Positions 1-11,248 are shown, counted from the first letter of the stretch. The stretch: 64,000 nt of DNA from Glandiceps talaboti (GCF_964340395.1 NC_135567.1:6792399-6856398); one strand, 5' to 3'. Notes: generated by a model not told the origin, from the letters alone. Numbers and translations are program-made.

Positions 1-420
1 AAGCGAATGTATACATCTCTCATGGGGGTCTGAGCCTCTGAGGGGGTCTCCCCCTAGAAGCCCTGGAGGTTTTTTACTCTGGAGACTATTCAGACACTTT
101 CAGATAATAATTTTCAAGCTTTACAAGACAGCACCAACATGTACAAAACAACTACACAGGGTTGAAATATTTTTGAAATATAGTTTTTATAGCACCTTGA
201 CGGAATAGCTTGAGACTGGGATGTGTCCACCTCATGTGGGGGGGGGGTCCTAGGGGTCTCATCCTAAAAGCCCTGGAGATTATTTTTACTCTTAAAACCA
301 ATTTTAGGCTATTCAGACCCTTTCAAGCAATACATGTAACCTCCAAGCTTTACAAGACAGCACCATCAAGTATCAGAAACTATTCTTTATACCTTACTTA
401 GGGTTTAAATATGTTCTTAA
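1..420. repeat. G-rich dispersed repeat, two tandem units
   Basis: Two imperfect copies of a roughly 205-bp unit lie head to tail. Each has a G-rich block followed by 'ggtctc', 'agccctggag', a T-rich stretch, 'ggctattcaga' and 'caagctttacaagacagc'. The same unit recurs at 17985-18600 and 29860-30043, so this is a dispersed repeat and not a gene. The short frame at 210-401 runs through the repeat and is not credible coding sequence. Confidence 0.7.
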
Positions 421-684
421 AAAGTTAAATGGCATTATTATAATAAAGGTCAGCACATCTAATGGTAGTACCATTGGTAAGGGAGATTTGGAGTTTTAAG
501 GCAATTTTAGAAAGTTGAAAGTTAGTGCTGTGGTAGGCGATAGAATGCTACGAGGTTCGACACATCTTCCCATATCTTTGAGAACAGATATGTCAAACCT
601 TGTAGCTATAGTGTATACATCCAATGCTGGCATAACCATGGCTGGCCACAATATCATAACCACACGTTGTTACAGTTTGTTAAT
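421..684. other. Stretch without recognisable gene
   Basis: AT-rich sequence in which I see no coding exon, RNA gene or clear repeat. It separates the G-rich units from the direct repeat that begins near 685. Confidence 0.5.
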
Positions 685-1413
685 ATCATAACTAGGCAAA
701 GCCCATAAGGTCACGCAGGGTAGATTCATTTGTGACCAGCTGCCTCACGATGATATTGTAGATAGCGCCCTCTGTGTGGAGATGTGCACAGTATATAGAA
801 CACGCATACGAAGTCATTGTGCTGCAATGCATCCTTCCAAAAAACATCACATAGTATATAGGACACACATGTGTACTAGTCATTGAGCCACTACAAGCTA
901 TTACAGTGCCCAATTCATAAATTCAAAGTTGATGTAATAATGATAATTTTTTTGTCCAAAAGTCAGACATTGTTCAAATAAATATTGCAAAATGAATAGA
1001 AAATAACCTACTTTAGATAACAAGGTGTTTGTGCTAATGTATTAAACAAACTAAATTTATGATTGAACAGTTACTTGAATATGAATAAAGTGGAGCATAT
1101 ATACTCTGCACCAAGCTTATGAAGAAAAAAACAACACTTTTCAGATGCCAAGGATCACTATTTGTTCTGTAAGTCATAATATAAATATCATAACTAGGCA
1201 AACCCCTTAAGCTCCCACAGGGTAGATTAATTCATGACTGGCTGTCTAATGATGATATCGTAGATAGCGCCCTTCGCGTGGAGAATGTGCATAAGTATTT
1301 AGAATATGCATGCATAGTCATTGTACCGCAATGCATCCTTGGGTAAAACCATCAAAAAAAACATCGCATAGTATATAGGACGCGCATGCGTACTAGTCAT
1401 TGAGCCACTATGC
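685..1413 (+). repeat. Pair of diverged direct repeats
   Basis: Copies at about 685-902 and 1186-1413 share the order 'ataactaggcaaa', 'cagggtagatt', 'gatgatat', 'gtagatagcgccct', 'gcaatgcatcctt', 'catagtatatagga' and 'tactagtcattgagccacta', at roughly 80% identity by eye. The 280 bp between them is AT-rich and featureless. Neither copy has a convincing reading frame; the minus-strand frame at 692-913 crosses the first copy and has no recognisable motif. Confidence 0.65.
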
Positions 1414-2082
1414 AGCAGCTTCGCGGCTGCTGCGCAAGCATCCCCAGTACAATGCATGTGTACACTACAGGTTAATAGCTGAAAATAAACTTTATACCAT
1501 ATACCACATTTTGCCTAGCGTCGACTCAAGAAACTACGTAGGTGTAGTGAAGCTACATGTATTTTATCATACTCGTAGGACATGCAATTGTGTAGTACTA
1601 GTACAGTTTTTTGCTGCATTCTGAGTGAGAGATAGTCCTGCTTGCAGACGGTGCATGCGTTTCGCCCAGTTAAGCCAGGGACAAATTACTCCATATGCAA
1701 ACAGGACTAAGCAAGAGAGTGCTGACCGGACCGGTTGTTGATCATATAAATTACTGCTCGAAACTGCATGGGGCAGAAATTAGACTGCCCGGATAAAGCT
1801 AGGCGTTCAATGCTACAAATGTATATGTATAGAGTAGACAGAAAAAAAACTGCAATCAGGCTTCTACTAGTAATTATTGTGGTTTTGGTATATTGACGCT
1901 AGTACATGGTATCTCAATGTAGCACACTTGTGTGGTTTCACACAACTTAATTGTCAGCAAAACTACTAGTATTCTTTTGTTTTCATTACTGTAAATTTAC
2001 CAACCCATCTCACCTTGTTCTCTAGTCTCTAACAATAGAGCTTCCGCTAATTTCTAAAGTACAGCCATTTTTGTTTTGTTTC
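1414..2082. other. No recognisable gene
   Basis: Unique-looking, moderately CpG-containing sequence. I see no exon with consensus splice sites and no known motif. The 1400-1624 frame encodes nothing I recognise. Confidence 0.4.
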
Positions 2083-2220
2083 CTTTTTAGCACAACTGAA
2101 CCAATAAGGTTCAGTAGTGTTGTAGGCATGGCAAAGTGTCTGTCTGTATGTATGTATGTATGTATGTATGTATGTATGTATGTATGTATGTATGTATGTG
2201 TGTGTGTGTCTGTGACACTG
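2083..2220 (-). mobile_element. HINE-like dispersed element, 3' end
   Basis: On the minus strand this is the microsatellite plus terminal hairpin of the dominant dispersed family. The hairpin lies at 2085-2130 (plus strand 'tttttagcacaactgaacc', then 'ggttcagtagtgttgtagg'). A (TATG)n/(TG)n run follows at about 2140-2212. The element's body continues at 2846-2998, also on the minus strand, beyond a reverse-transcriptase fragment, so the copy is split. Confidence 0.7.
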
Positions 2221-2221
2221 T

Positions 2222-2842
2222 GCATTTGACACTGTATCACACAACCAACTCTTACTCAAATTAGCACAATATGGTGTAGATGGTAAAATCAACAAATGTC
2301 TCATTTCATTCCTAAAAGAAAGTAAACAACGGGTTGTAGTCGATGGAGAACATTCCACATGGGCAGATATGGAATCAGGCATCCCACAGGGAACAGTACT
2401 CGGACCACTGTTATTTCTCATATACATCAACGACCTACATGAAAACTTACACTCAACTGTACGACTGTTTGCAGATTGACTGCATAATTTATAGAAACAT
2501 CAATAGTAAACATGACACTAAAACACTCCAGGAAGACCTAGACACACTATCTGAATGGGAAACCAAGTGGCAAATGAAATTCAATCTAGATAAATGTTAT
2601 GTATTACAAATTCCATCATCATCAAGGTCAGAAATCATCACCAAATATGTTTTAGACAACTCTATTTTACAGTAGACAAAAACTCATCCATATCTAGGGG
2701 TAGACATTCATCAAAATCTCAAATGGAACACCGTCATGTAAACAGATTTACAACATCTACAGGACGAACCCTTGGTTTCATTCACAGGAACCTAGGCTCA
2801 TGTACAAGATCAAATAAAAAAGCAGCACACATAAGCACATAA
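2222..2842 (+). pseudogene. Non-LTR retrotransposon reverse transcriptase fragment
   Basis: The middle of a non-LTR (CR1/L2/Jockey-like) reverse transcriptase. From about 2235 one frame reads SHNQLLLKLAQYG, the region after the first palm motif. KQRVVVDG follows, then GIPQGTVLGPLLFLIYINDL at 2375-2434. The catalytic FADD motif near 2470 is broken by one extra base (gcagat-t-gactgc), which creates a stop. The next frame resumes with IIYRNI, DLDTLSEWETKWQMKFNLDK and, after another shift, the YLGV and LGFIHRNLG blocks. The endonuclease, N-terminal RT and 3' tail are missing. It lies within a reversed HINE-like element. Reverse-transcriptase identity is secure; the exact clade is not. Confidence 0.88.
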
Positions 2843-2845
2843 TGA

Positions 2846-2998
2846 TCTCATCAGTGATATGCAAGTTAGGTGTAAAAATGTGAATTTTGGTCAAAAATTT
2901 CTATTTCAAAAAGTACTTGGTCAATGAGACTGAAACTTGGTGAGATGTTTCTAGAGGTGTTACGCTGCAGATTTTCTTCGAAATATTTTAACACAACA
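2846..2998 (-). mobile_element. HINE-like element body fragment
   Basis: The reverse complement carries the family's standard blocks: 'atctcaccaagtttcag', 'ctcattgaccaagtacttt', 'cacatttttacacctaa', 'tgcatatcactgatgag'. It is probably the upstream part of the same copy whose hairpin end is at 2083-2220, interrupted by the RT fragment. Confidence 0.7.
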
Positions 2999-3699
2999 GT
3001 ATGAATATATACAGATATGTACTAAGTCTTACATGTAATCTTGTTTACCTTCTTTCATGCTCTAACATTTCTGCCATTAGGTTATTTGCAGCTTTTTCTT
3101 GTATACTTAATTTTACAAAATCTCAACGACAGTGAGACTTGCAAAAAATATAAAGGAAATTGAACTGTGATTCTTCTTTGGAAATTTAACTTGTGAAGAA
3201 TGTGATAATGCTAAGCTTTGAGAAGAGAATCTTACTTCACAAGAGCTTATTAGACATGTTAATGAAATAGTTCCTATTATTACACAAGTCAAGCTAGATT
3301 TGTGACGTTTCCCAATTTGTTTATATACAATGTAGTCTACAAAGTACCTTTCTCTGAGTACAGTGAATGGGCACTTGTCTAAGTTCAGTTTCAATTTCTG
3401 AATTCAAAGTTCCTTAAAGATAGTATAATATCATCCATGTCATAGCTTCATGTCAATCATTGATGGAGTTCAATCCCATTTCATGAGAAATGACAGTATG
3501 TACATTTGTATATTTTTATTTTGATATGTATAGTGCTATATTCTGATCACAGTAACTCTAGTATATATCTTATAGAATATGTAGCATGAATCCCTGACAA
3601 TAAATACACTCATAGTTTTTGAGATCATAGTTTTTGAAAAAATAAGTGTATGCACCACCATTACAATTGAACCATTGTTTTTTCATGCTTTGAATATGC
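2999..3699. other. No recognisable gene
   Basis: AT-rich sequence. The minus-strand frame at 3113-3394 has no splice sites or motif that would support an exon. Confidence 0.4.
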
Positions 3700-3900
3700 A
3701 AAATACAGTATCAACAATCAAAATAATATTAATTTTTGAGTGGTCACCAAGTGTGCACCTACCATCTATTTCGTATGGACTTTGCATACAATGCGGAGCA
3801 ATAGGATGCCAAAATCACAAAATGATGCTAAGCTAGACAATACAGTTAGTCAAAATGAAATGTGTTGCTCCCCTCATATCATTTCCTAAAATATAGCCCC
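3700..3900 (+). repeat. Dispersed repeat, shared with 44.95 and 53.74 kb
   Basis: The block 'atacaatgcggagcaatagg', 'gatgctaagctagacaat', 'agttagtcaaaatgaaatgt', 'tgctcccctcat', 'atttcctaaaatat' recurs at 44945-45120 and, more diverged, at 53740-53860. At 44.95 kb it immediately precedes a HINE-like element, as it does here (4025 onward), so it may be an upstream part of that element or an older insertion site. It is followed by C tracts at about 3898-3912 and 3953-3961. Confidence 0.65.
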
Positions 3901-4024
3901 CCCCCCCCCCCCGAAACAATTTCCAACGAGCATTTGTCTTGTATGACTCAGCCCCCCCCCCACAATAGATGTTTCCAGAGAATTGCCACAAGTCATGGTA
4001 GTGTGATGTATTAGATTGTATGAA

Positions 4025-4950
4025 ATATAGTGGCAATGGCATTGTAGAACAACTGTATAATTGATTGAACATTTGCATACATTATTTGAATGTTTATCTA
4101 TTTGTCTATTAATCCCTTGTTATTTTTCAGTGATCATTTGGCTGTTGTCATGAAAGTGGTATAGTTGCTAGGCACATTTACAAACATTTTTGAATGTTAT
4201 TCAATTCAATTGTCTATTAATACATATCGTTATCTTTGCAATATACTGGATTGTTTGGTTGTTGCTATGGGTGTGGTCCTGTTGCTAGGCACATTTACAT
4301 ACACTTGTCGAATGTTTATTCAAATCTCTATATATCACTTTTGTTATCTTTGCAATATGCATGATCATTTGGCTGTTGCTATGGGCGTGTTGTTGTTGCT
4401 AGCTGGTTCATTTGCATACATTTACATACATTTTTTAAAAATGTTGTTCACTTGTCTAAAATCCCTGTTGTCATCTTTGTGAAAAACGTTTGGCTGTTGC
4501 CATGGGTGTGGTCATGGTTGCTAAGGAGATTTGCATACATTCTTTGAATGTTTACTCATTTGCCTACCTGATGATGTTGTTATTTGACCAAAACAAACTT
4601 CCATTTGGTTGTTGCTATGTCATTGTTGCGAGGTCAAAAATGTTTTACAGAACATCTGCAGAATAACAATGCTAAGAACATTCCCACCAAATTTCAGGCC
4701 AAGCTGCCCTGTAGTTTGGGATTTTAACTTGTTTGACCAAAGATCATTGTTTTGACACAAAACTGGCTCTAAGTCGGCTAAATTGCATCGTATCCCAAAA
4801 CAAATTGACGCGCATATGTAAGTAATAGTTCATTATCCATTTACTAAGTTTGAAAGAAATCTATCAATGAATGTCCAAGATATGACTCTGGACGCACGTA
4901 CACATGCATGCACAGATGGACGGACAGAGCCCAATCTACGTCTGGTGGGG
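4025..4950 (+). mobile_element. HINE-like element with ~115-bp tandem core
   Basis: It begins with 'ggcaatggcattgtag' and 'acaactgtat'. About four units of 110-120 bp follow (4140-4640), each containing 'ttggctgttgctatggg', 'gtggtcctgttgctaggc', 'acatttacata' and a T-rich stretch. The body has 'acatctgcagaataaca', 'ccaccaaatttcaggcc' and 'gtttgaccaa'. It ends in a short degenerate 'acagatggacggacagag' run just upstream of the transposon at 4974. No terminal hairpin is present, so the 3' end is lost or belongs to another subfamily. Confidence 0.7.
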
Positions 4951-4973
4951 GCTGAAAAGTGACACCCTCTTCT

Positions 4974-5031
4974 AATACACCTTTACGGAAAGGTACCAGG
5001 ATGTTACTCAAAACGAGGCTAAAGGGGGCAG
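4974..5031 (+). repeat. Left terminal inverted repeat
   Basis: It starts 'aatacacctttacggaaagg' and ends 'acgaggctaaaggggg'. Its reverse complement is at 11361-11419 with only a handful of mismatches in the middle. The matching stops abruptly outside 'aatacac', which I take as the element boundary. Confidence 0.85.
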
Positions 5032-5065
5032 GACTATGTTGCGTTGGTAGCAGACATCTTCAGCA

Positions 5066-5238
5066 ATGGCGGCAGTGAATGTACCTGTGTTCTCTTGCTC
5101 TCGACAGTGTTGGGCTTACTCTGTCCGGGTTCTGATCTTGGCAAGAGAGATAAAAAATATTGAGGGTGCCAGAGCTTTCGTTTTGGCTGAAATGCAGAAC
5201 GCTACCAGTATCTGGTACAAAAAAATCTTGGTTGATCG
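5066..5238 (+). CDS. First exon of SWIM/YqaJ-type transposon protein
   Basis: The ATG at 5066 is in a strong start context (G at -3, G at +4). It opens a 57-codon frame, MAAVNVPVFSCSRQCW..., rich in aliphatic and charged residues. The frame runs into a perfect donor, CG|GTAAGT, at 5239, leaving a phase-2 end. The next exon at 6080 supplies one base, giving continuous coding. The start lies 35 bp inside the left terminal repeat, as expected for a transposon gene promoted from its end. Function is inferred from the downstream exons; this segment has no domain I recognise. Confidence 0.6.
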
Positions 5239-6079
5239 GTAAGTTTGATTTGTCACATTTTATTGTCTGCTGAGGTTTCTTACTTCATGCTTGTTTGTGG
5301 TTACACGATGTCAGTCTCACAATATAGTCTAGAGCTCAGCAAAAATATCGACCTGTTCACACGACATCGGGACGGATCATCTGTACAAGGCATCGGTAGA
5401 GCTAGCTTTGCCATCATTCTAGCATAAAACTAATATTGCATGAAATTACTTTGAGTGTGGCCAGGTGGCCAGAAACAGCATATTGTTTGTACAATGTTAC
5501 ATTGATTTTGGAATGTGTATAACTATAAGCAAATACAACACTTCCTACAGGTCAAGCGGTGACTGATGTTGTGCTATATATTAAAGAACAGTATTATGTA
5601 ATAACATTTCTTGATGATTTCTGACGTGCTACAATTGTTGTACACTATTACACTGTGTAGAAATGGATTTCTTGTCATCAGCTGATATCCATAAAAAAGT
5701 GTTGTCTGTGAAAACGCAAATATATATATGTAAATGTAGCACTATCAAACTTTAAACAGATGAAAGGTGTATTATATGTGTAATAGTTAATAAAGTGCTG
5801 ATGAACAGATGGATGTATTCATGTTTGTTTGTCCTTGAGGTGTTCTGTGTGACTGTCAGTATTATTTAAAGATTTTTTGATAAATCATCTAAAACAATTA
5901 TCTTCTAAAACCAATGTTTTTGAAAAAAAATATTTAATATCTTGTACATTCTTCATATCCTTCAAGGGTAAATAATTATAAGGAGTAACTAAAAGTCAAA
6001 GTGTTTGACCCAGATGTGAATAAATCATATTATACCATTAAAAAACTTAAAAGTACTGAAGTCATCAACATCGTTCAAG

Positions 6080-6218
6080 CTTCCTGAAAGATAAACTTCT
6101 GTCCAAGTCACCATCAGATAACAAATTTACCAGAGATTTGACAAGGTTGCCATTCCTGACATCTGGAGATATAGATGATGCTTTAGAACTGTACCGCAAA
6201 TTCTCAAATAAAATCGAG
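6080..6218 (+). CDS. Second exon of SWIM/YqaJ-type transposon protein
   Basis: Acceptor 'atcgttcaag' ends at 6079 and donor GAG|GTAAGC lies at 6219. One base completes the split codon from exon 1; 46 intact codons follow (FLKDKLLSKSPSDNKF..., ...LTSGDIDDALELYRKF...) and the exon ends in phase 0. 'Lysine-rich segment, then LP.L...DI..' is typical of the region before the zinc finger in this family. The acceptor has a weak pyrimidine tract, the main doubt. Confidence 0.6.
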
Positions 6219-6842
6219 GTAAGCAGCCACATTATGTAAAGTAGACATTATTTTTTTCTTGTCAATGTCATGATATATTATTAATCTTGAATTATGGGTA
6301 ATAATTGAACTTCACAGATCTATGACATGTCCCTCATTTTGGAAAATATGCTGATGTTTGTTTGTTTGTTAAGTACCAACAGTATATACTAGGCCACATA
6401 CAATATGTCACTTATTTGTGTAATGTACATAATTATAGTACAAATTAAATGTACATGTGAATATAATGATTGGCTATTTTCCTTGATTAAGAAAGAACTG
6501 TTTATAAATTGTATTTATTTGGATAGTCCAGATATAAATGATCTATGTTAGGGAAGACATCAAAATCAAAACATCGTAATTAAGTATCGTAACGAGTAAA
6601 GACGAGTAGCTACCAGTACATGTAGTTACAATTTACTACGGTTAATATTCATAAGTCTCGACGCATATTCATGAACCTTTAGCTTGTAGACAATTAAAAG
6701 TAAACACTTATTGTCTATTATTCATAGATGTTACTGACAGGGTGACAACCGAAACTACTGACAATAGTGTATTATATTTAAATTAGAATGTATGTTTGTT
6801 ATTACCCCAATAGTGATTATTTTGTTATGTATTATATTACAG

Positions 6843-7081
6843 GGTAACAGCAGTAGCGTCAAAACTGGCAACAACTTTAGTAAAGGATTTGCCCTCTTTC
6901 ACTCAAAGGTTGTTCATGGCATCAAACTAGCTGAGGATACCAAAAAAGAGTTGGTTTATATAAAGGGTTTCTGCTGGGTATCTATGATGAAGGGAAGAAA
7001 ACACAGTGTGGTGGTGGTGCTTAGTAAATCAAACACTAAATGTGTGGTTAGGGCAGTTTGCAAATCAGAATGTGTTGCTGG
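6843..7081 (+). CDS. Third exon: start of SWIM zinc-finger domain
   Basis: Acceptor 'attatattacag' ends at 6842; donor GG|GTATGT is at 7082. The exon enters in phase 0, matching exon 2, and leaves in phase 2 after 79 codons. It reads GNNFSKGFALFHS..., YIKGFCWVSMMKGRKHSV, VLSKSNTKCVVRAVCKSECV, the stretch leading into a SWIM-type CxCx(n)CxH finger. The second half (C-P-H) is not found downstream inside the transposon, but an exon with exactly that continuation and the right phase lies at 16277. Either that exon belongs to this gene or the transposon has lost its own copy. Confidence 0.68.
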
Positions 7082-8070
7082 GTATGTAACATCTACAGTA
7101 ATTTACAAGTGTACAAGTCCTGGGGGGGGGGGGGTGCAAGTTCTGGTGTGTGGCTAATACTGTCAACCCAAGACACCATTCTAAATCAATACCTCATTTC
7201 AAACCATTACAGGTTTTTACAAAATCAAATTTTTAGACCAAAATACATTTTGTAGTAGTTCCATATTTAGGAAATGGTGGATTGCATAATGAGTTTTCAC
7301 TTTAAATTTATATTTTTCCCCCAGGAACATTTTGAGAGGCATTTAATGGCAGTTATGATTTGATAAATGACATGACAATGGACCACACTTTTGACAAAGC
7401 AAAATTGAAAGTAATGAGGATGGACCCCATTTTAGACTCTTCAGCTCAAAAAAGACAGACCTTATTATAGACCAAAGGGTTCAAAAACACACTCCAAGTC
7501 TTGCGGCTGGATATGCATAGTGAAATAGGGAAAGTAACCCCCCCCCCCCCCGGGTACTAGTCTTACATGCATCAGTTCATAACACTGCTGTGCAATATCA
7601 AAAATACACTTGCATACCTGTATGCATATGTAAGTGGAAATGTCCGCAGTATTCCTTGTACTCAAAATCAAATGATCACAGTTTACTTTTCACAAAATCT
7701 ACAGTATTGGATGAACATATCTCCTTGACACATCAGTACCATTGTTAAAGTACTCAGGCTACTGCACACTTGCTGTGTGTTTTACCTGTTGTACTTTCAC
7801 TTACTACACTTCTGACAAAACAGAGAATACAAGAGCTCAAGCAAATACACCCAGCCTTTCAACACTGGCTCTCACATTTCATTTGGATTAGTCACATTGT
7901 TGAAATTAATAATCAAATTTATCTTCAAAATTAGACAGTGCTGTTTTATTAGATAAAATGATAAATGAACTCAAATAAATACTGAATAAGTTACTGAGGA
8001 GTTACTGAACCTGAAATATATTGACTAAACATTCTGTTTGTTTGTTTGCTTGTTTGTTTGTTTGTTTTAG
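7082..8070. other. Intronic or deleted internal part of the transposon
   Basis: No coding exon is visible. It holds a G tract at about 7121-7132, a C tract near 7540-7550 and a (TTTG)n run at 8037-8066 just before the next acceptor. The missing second half of the zinc finger and the nuclease N-terminal part would be expected here, so a deletion is likely. Confidence 0.45.
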
Positions 8071-8546
8071 TTAGAAGAACAGTAACAGACACATTTCCAG
8101 ATAATTTATAACACCCAAGGGATTTATCTGATATAGAAGCAATTCAGTTTGGTAAAGAAAATGAAAAACTTGTTTGTGAGTTGTACAGAGAGTACATGAG
8201 TAACCATGGTTCACCAGTAGTGACCTCAAATGTTTGATTTATCATTAATTCATCTGTACCACATCTTGGTGGCACTCCTGATCAAAATGTGTATGATGTA
8301 CTAGAACATGATCCTTTTGGTCACTTCTGTCTTGTTAATGATAATGGCAAAGTCAGGTTGAACTCCCAGCACAATTATTTCTATCACATACAGGGTCAAA
8401 TGACCCTCAGTGGTCTTAAATGGTGTGACTTTGTTGTGTACACCAGACATGATGAACTCTATGTTGAAAGAGTAAGATTCAGTGAGGAACTTTGGGTACA
8501 TAAAATGTCAGCCATGGCATACTTACTGCAGTTTACATTGAAATGA
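8071..8546 (+). pseudogene. YqaJ-type exonuclease, last exon, decayed
   Basis: It follows the acceptor 'tttgttttag'. One frame carries the YqaJ (lambda-exonuclease-like) core: IQFGKENEKLVCELYREYMS, then SVPHLGGTPD with the catalytic Asp, then YFYHIQGQM, LKWCDFVVYTRHD and LYVERVRF, ending at a TGA. Two in-frame stops break it, TAA near 8110 and TGA at about 8236. DPFG is joined directly to HFCLV near 8320; in this family an E-x-K-C-P catalytic strand normally sits between them, so it has been lost in frame. The exon-3 end phase does not fit this exon, so intervening exons are gone. Such nucleases resect DNA ends; their role in transposition is not established. Confidence 0.75.
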
Positions 8547-9860
8547 TCAGATACTTAACATGACAGAATTATAAGACACGGATAAACAAATGGTGTAGTT
8601 CTGCTTGTAAGTCAGGAAGTGCTGGACACATTTTTCCACCAAAGGCATTTTATATTACATAGATATGTAGACTAAATTTAGCAAAAAATGAAGTGGCAAA
8701 GTCTGTAAAAATAGTCTAACTTTTGGACAGTGTTGGTATCAAAAATGCAACTTAACATACTAAAACATATTTAGGAGCAAATCGATGTTGGCATAGATTG
8801 ATAGAGGTGGTTCTGTATACACAAAGTCATGGTAACTGAGATTATGATATCGTTTAAAAAGTTCTTGATACCCAATGATTATATGTGATATAATAATGGT
8901 GTAAAGTGTGCCAGTTCCTGGATATGACCAAACAAATAACACAAATCTCAGTTATCAAACCTCTTTGTGTATACTCAACAATTGCTGCTTTTTGTTTTGA
9001 TGTCAATTTGTTCCTGGGTGATCTTTAATAAGTGCTGTGTGTGTATTATTTGTCCTGACTGTAGTTGAAAATGACGCCTTATTTATAAACTTTACAACTA
9101 TAATCAAGGGGAGTTAACTTTTTGCTTCTTATATAGACAGAGACTAAAACCATTGTTGCAACATGTTGATACAAGTTTATGCAGAAAGTTGATGTTATTA
9201 CACTTACTGTAGGGTTGCTCGTCTGATACTATGTTTTACTTTGTGCAACAATAGCTTTACTTTGTCTATCATAGGTAGTTGAAAGTTTGTTTTCTATTGT
9301 AATAAAAAAGATACATACTATTTTAAAAGAAAATCAATTTTAATGATCACTTCAAATGAGAAATATTATGTATATAAAAGATGCATAATATAAGTCGAGA
9401 TATTGAAATAGTAGGGAGGGAAGTAGGATACAAATATATACAGCTTTATCAGTGAGTCTCTACTATGTTACAATATTAACAATGAAGTATACTTCATTGT
9501 TGAATAAGCAATATTTTATCAACCCTTGCTAGGTTTTCACTAGGATAAAGCAGTGTTCAGAACAAATTTTCTCATATTTACATCTGTGATTTTAAGGTGA
9601 TAACAAAGTAGTGAGTCGAAAGCTCAATGCTAAAAATCTTGAGCTGCTTGTGTGTTACAACCTTTGTAAATCAAAGTAGTGAGTGTTATTCACCAACATC
9701 GACCATTTGGTCACATCACTTCATGGTTTAGTCAATTTCTAATACACACAAGAAAGAGTAGTATCCTATGACCACTTGATTTGTATTCTATGTATAATAT
9801 GACGTGTAAAGTGTGATCTTTTTTTGTAAAACTAAGCGAAAATATCTAAATATTGTTCCT
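8547..9860. other. Internal transposon sequence without gene
   Basis: AT-rich spacer between the two convergent transposon genes. Several AATAAA-like hexamers occur (for example near 9300) but no coding sequence is evident. Confidence 0.4.
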
Positions 9861-10301
9861 CAATATTTTTCTTTGCTCAGCCATGGCAAGTATGAGTGAC
9901 CTTAGGAGACTAGTCACTACTTGTCAGTAGTAACAAAACATTAGGTTACAAGTATTGTCTGGATGAATGAAGACAAATATTGGGAATAATATAATAGTTT
10001 ACATCCTAAAGCATAATGTATGAAAACATTTGGAAAAATAATGGTGAGGTATATAGGCTTTGTTTGTCATAACATACAACCATCAGGGTACATAATCTTT
10101 ATTTTTGGTTCAAAAACATTAATTTGGCTTATGCATGGTATCATTAGATGTTATTCACCAATGTTATTCTTCATTCGGCCAAGGAAAATATGAGTGACCT
10201 AACGGGGGGGGGGGGGGGGGGGGGGGGGGGGGTCACTATGAATCGCTACATGAGAAGTAGGTCGTGAGTATTTTCTGGTTGAATAAAGAGAAATATTGGA
10301 G
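9861..10301. repeat. Two related foldback units, one with a 29-G tract
   Basis: Unit 1 (about 9861-9985) starts 'caatatttttctttgctcag' and ends 'atgaatgaagacaaatattg', which are imperfect inverted arms. Unit 2 (about 10160-10301) has matching arms, 'ttattcttcattcggcca' and 'ttgaataaagagaaatattg', and the central motif 'atgagtgacc'/'ggtcact'. In unit 2 the loop holds 29 consecutive G (10204-10232). Confidence 0.55.
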
Positions 10302-10567
10302 AATTATTGTAATTATACCTGTTCAAGTATAATTTGTGAAATGTCAAGGAAAATAATGGATGATTTGGAACATTTTTATTCATAATTTGTATATCTATAT
10401 GATGTGTTCAATCAGTACATCAGAAATAAATAAAGTTTATTTTCAAGAGATAACCTTTTGTAGTGTTGAACTTTATATTTATTCAAAAAAATGCACTTTT
10501 AATAAAGAAATATACCATATTACTATCATCCCCACCATATCCCTATTTACAATGTGACCTATATATC

Positions 10568-11248
10568 TCAACATGACAAAATGGGTTTTTGGAACTTCAC
10601 TAGACTACAGCACACTAACCAAATATTTTCTATGGATCCATACAATGTCCAAGGGATCACCTGATCAAAAATGTGCCACCCCTTTATCCTTCCAATAGCC
10701 CGCTCAATATGTGTTCAGACACTGGCTATTTTCTGGGTTTCAAAAACATCACTGGATTTCATTTGCTTTTGTCCTGGTTGACATTTGGGGGGAATATTTA
10801 GTGTAACACCCCTGTCAATTAACATGTCCCTCAATTCAAAACCTTTGTCAGCCATCAAACTGTCATTTGGTTCCAGTAAATCAAGAATTCCATATTTCTC
10901 TGTGATAACCCTGTCAGTTGTTGACTCTCCAAATAAATTACTAATAAATGATACTGAAACTGATGAGTCTATTCCCACTAAGCCTTTGAATGTGTCATGT
11001 GACTTGTACTCTGACCAAAGTTCAGACGGGATTGAGTAGTCCTTTGACACTTCACATTTTAATTCAGTACAAGCAAAAATACACCTTGTACTTGGATACT
11101 TATCCTTAAATACTATAGGCATGTTCTTATCAACTAAGTCTCTACTAGGCCAGATAGGAAGTTCAGAAAATTGTAAATAAAGGAAAACTGATGCCATAAC
11201 ACATCTGGACACTTGTCTGCTTGATTTGTATAACAAGCAGCAGCACAA
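10568..11248 (-). pseudogene. DDE_Tnp_4 transposase (THAP/ISL2EU type), inactivated
   Basis: Reading leftward: LPIWPSRDLVDKNMP, KYPSTRCIFACTELKCE, TFKGLVGIDSSVSVSFIS, TTDRVITEKYGILDLLEPND, SLMADKGFELRDMLIDRGV, LNIPPKC and, after the stop, HIERAIGRIKGWHIF. This is the order of DDE_Tnp_4 transposases that often carry an N-terminal THAP domain. The first catalytic Asp of the '(I/V)xDxTE' motif is Ala here (GCT), a normally conserved Asp in 'SDL' is Asn, and a TGA at 10715-10717 separates the ADKGF block from the HIER block; the frame then stays open to a stop at 10568. There is no ATG at the 5' edge and no THAP domain, so the N-terminal half is missing. Confidence 0.87.
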
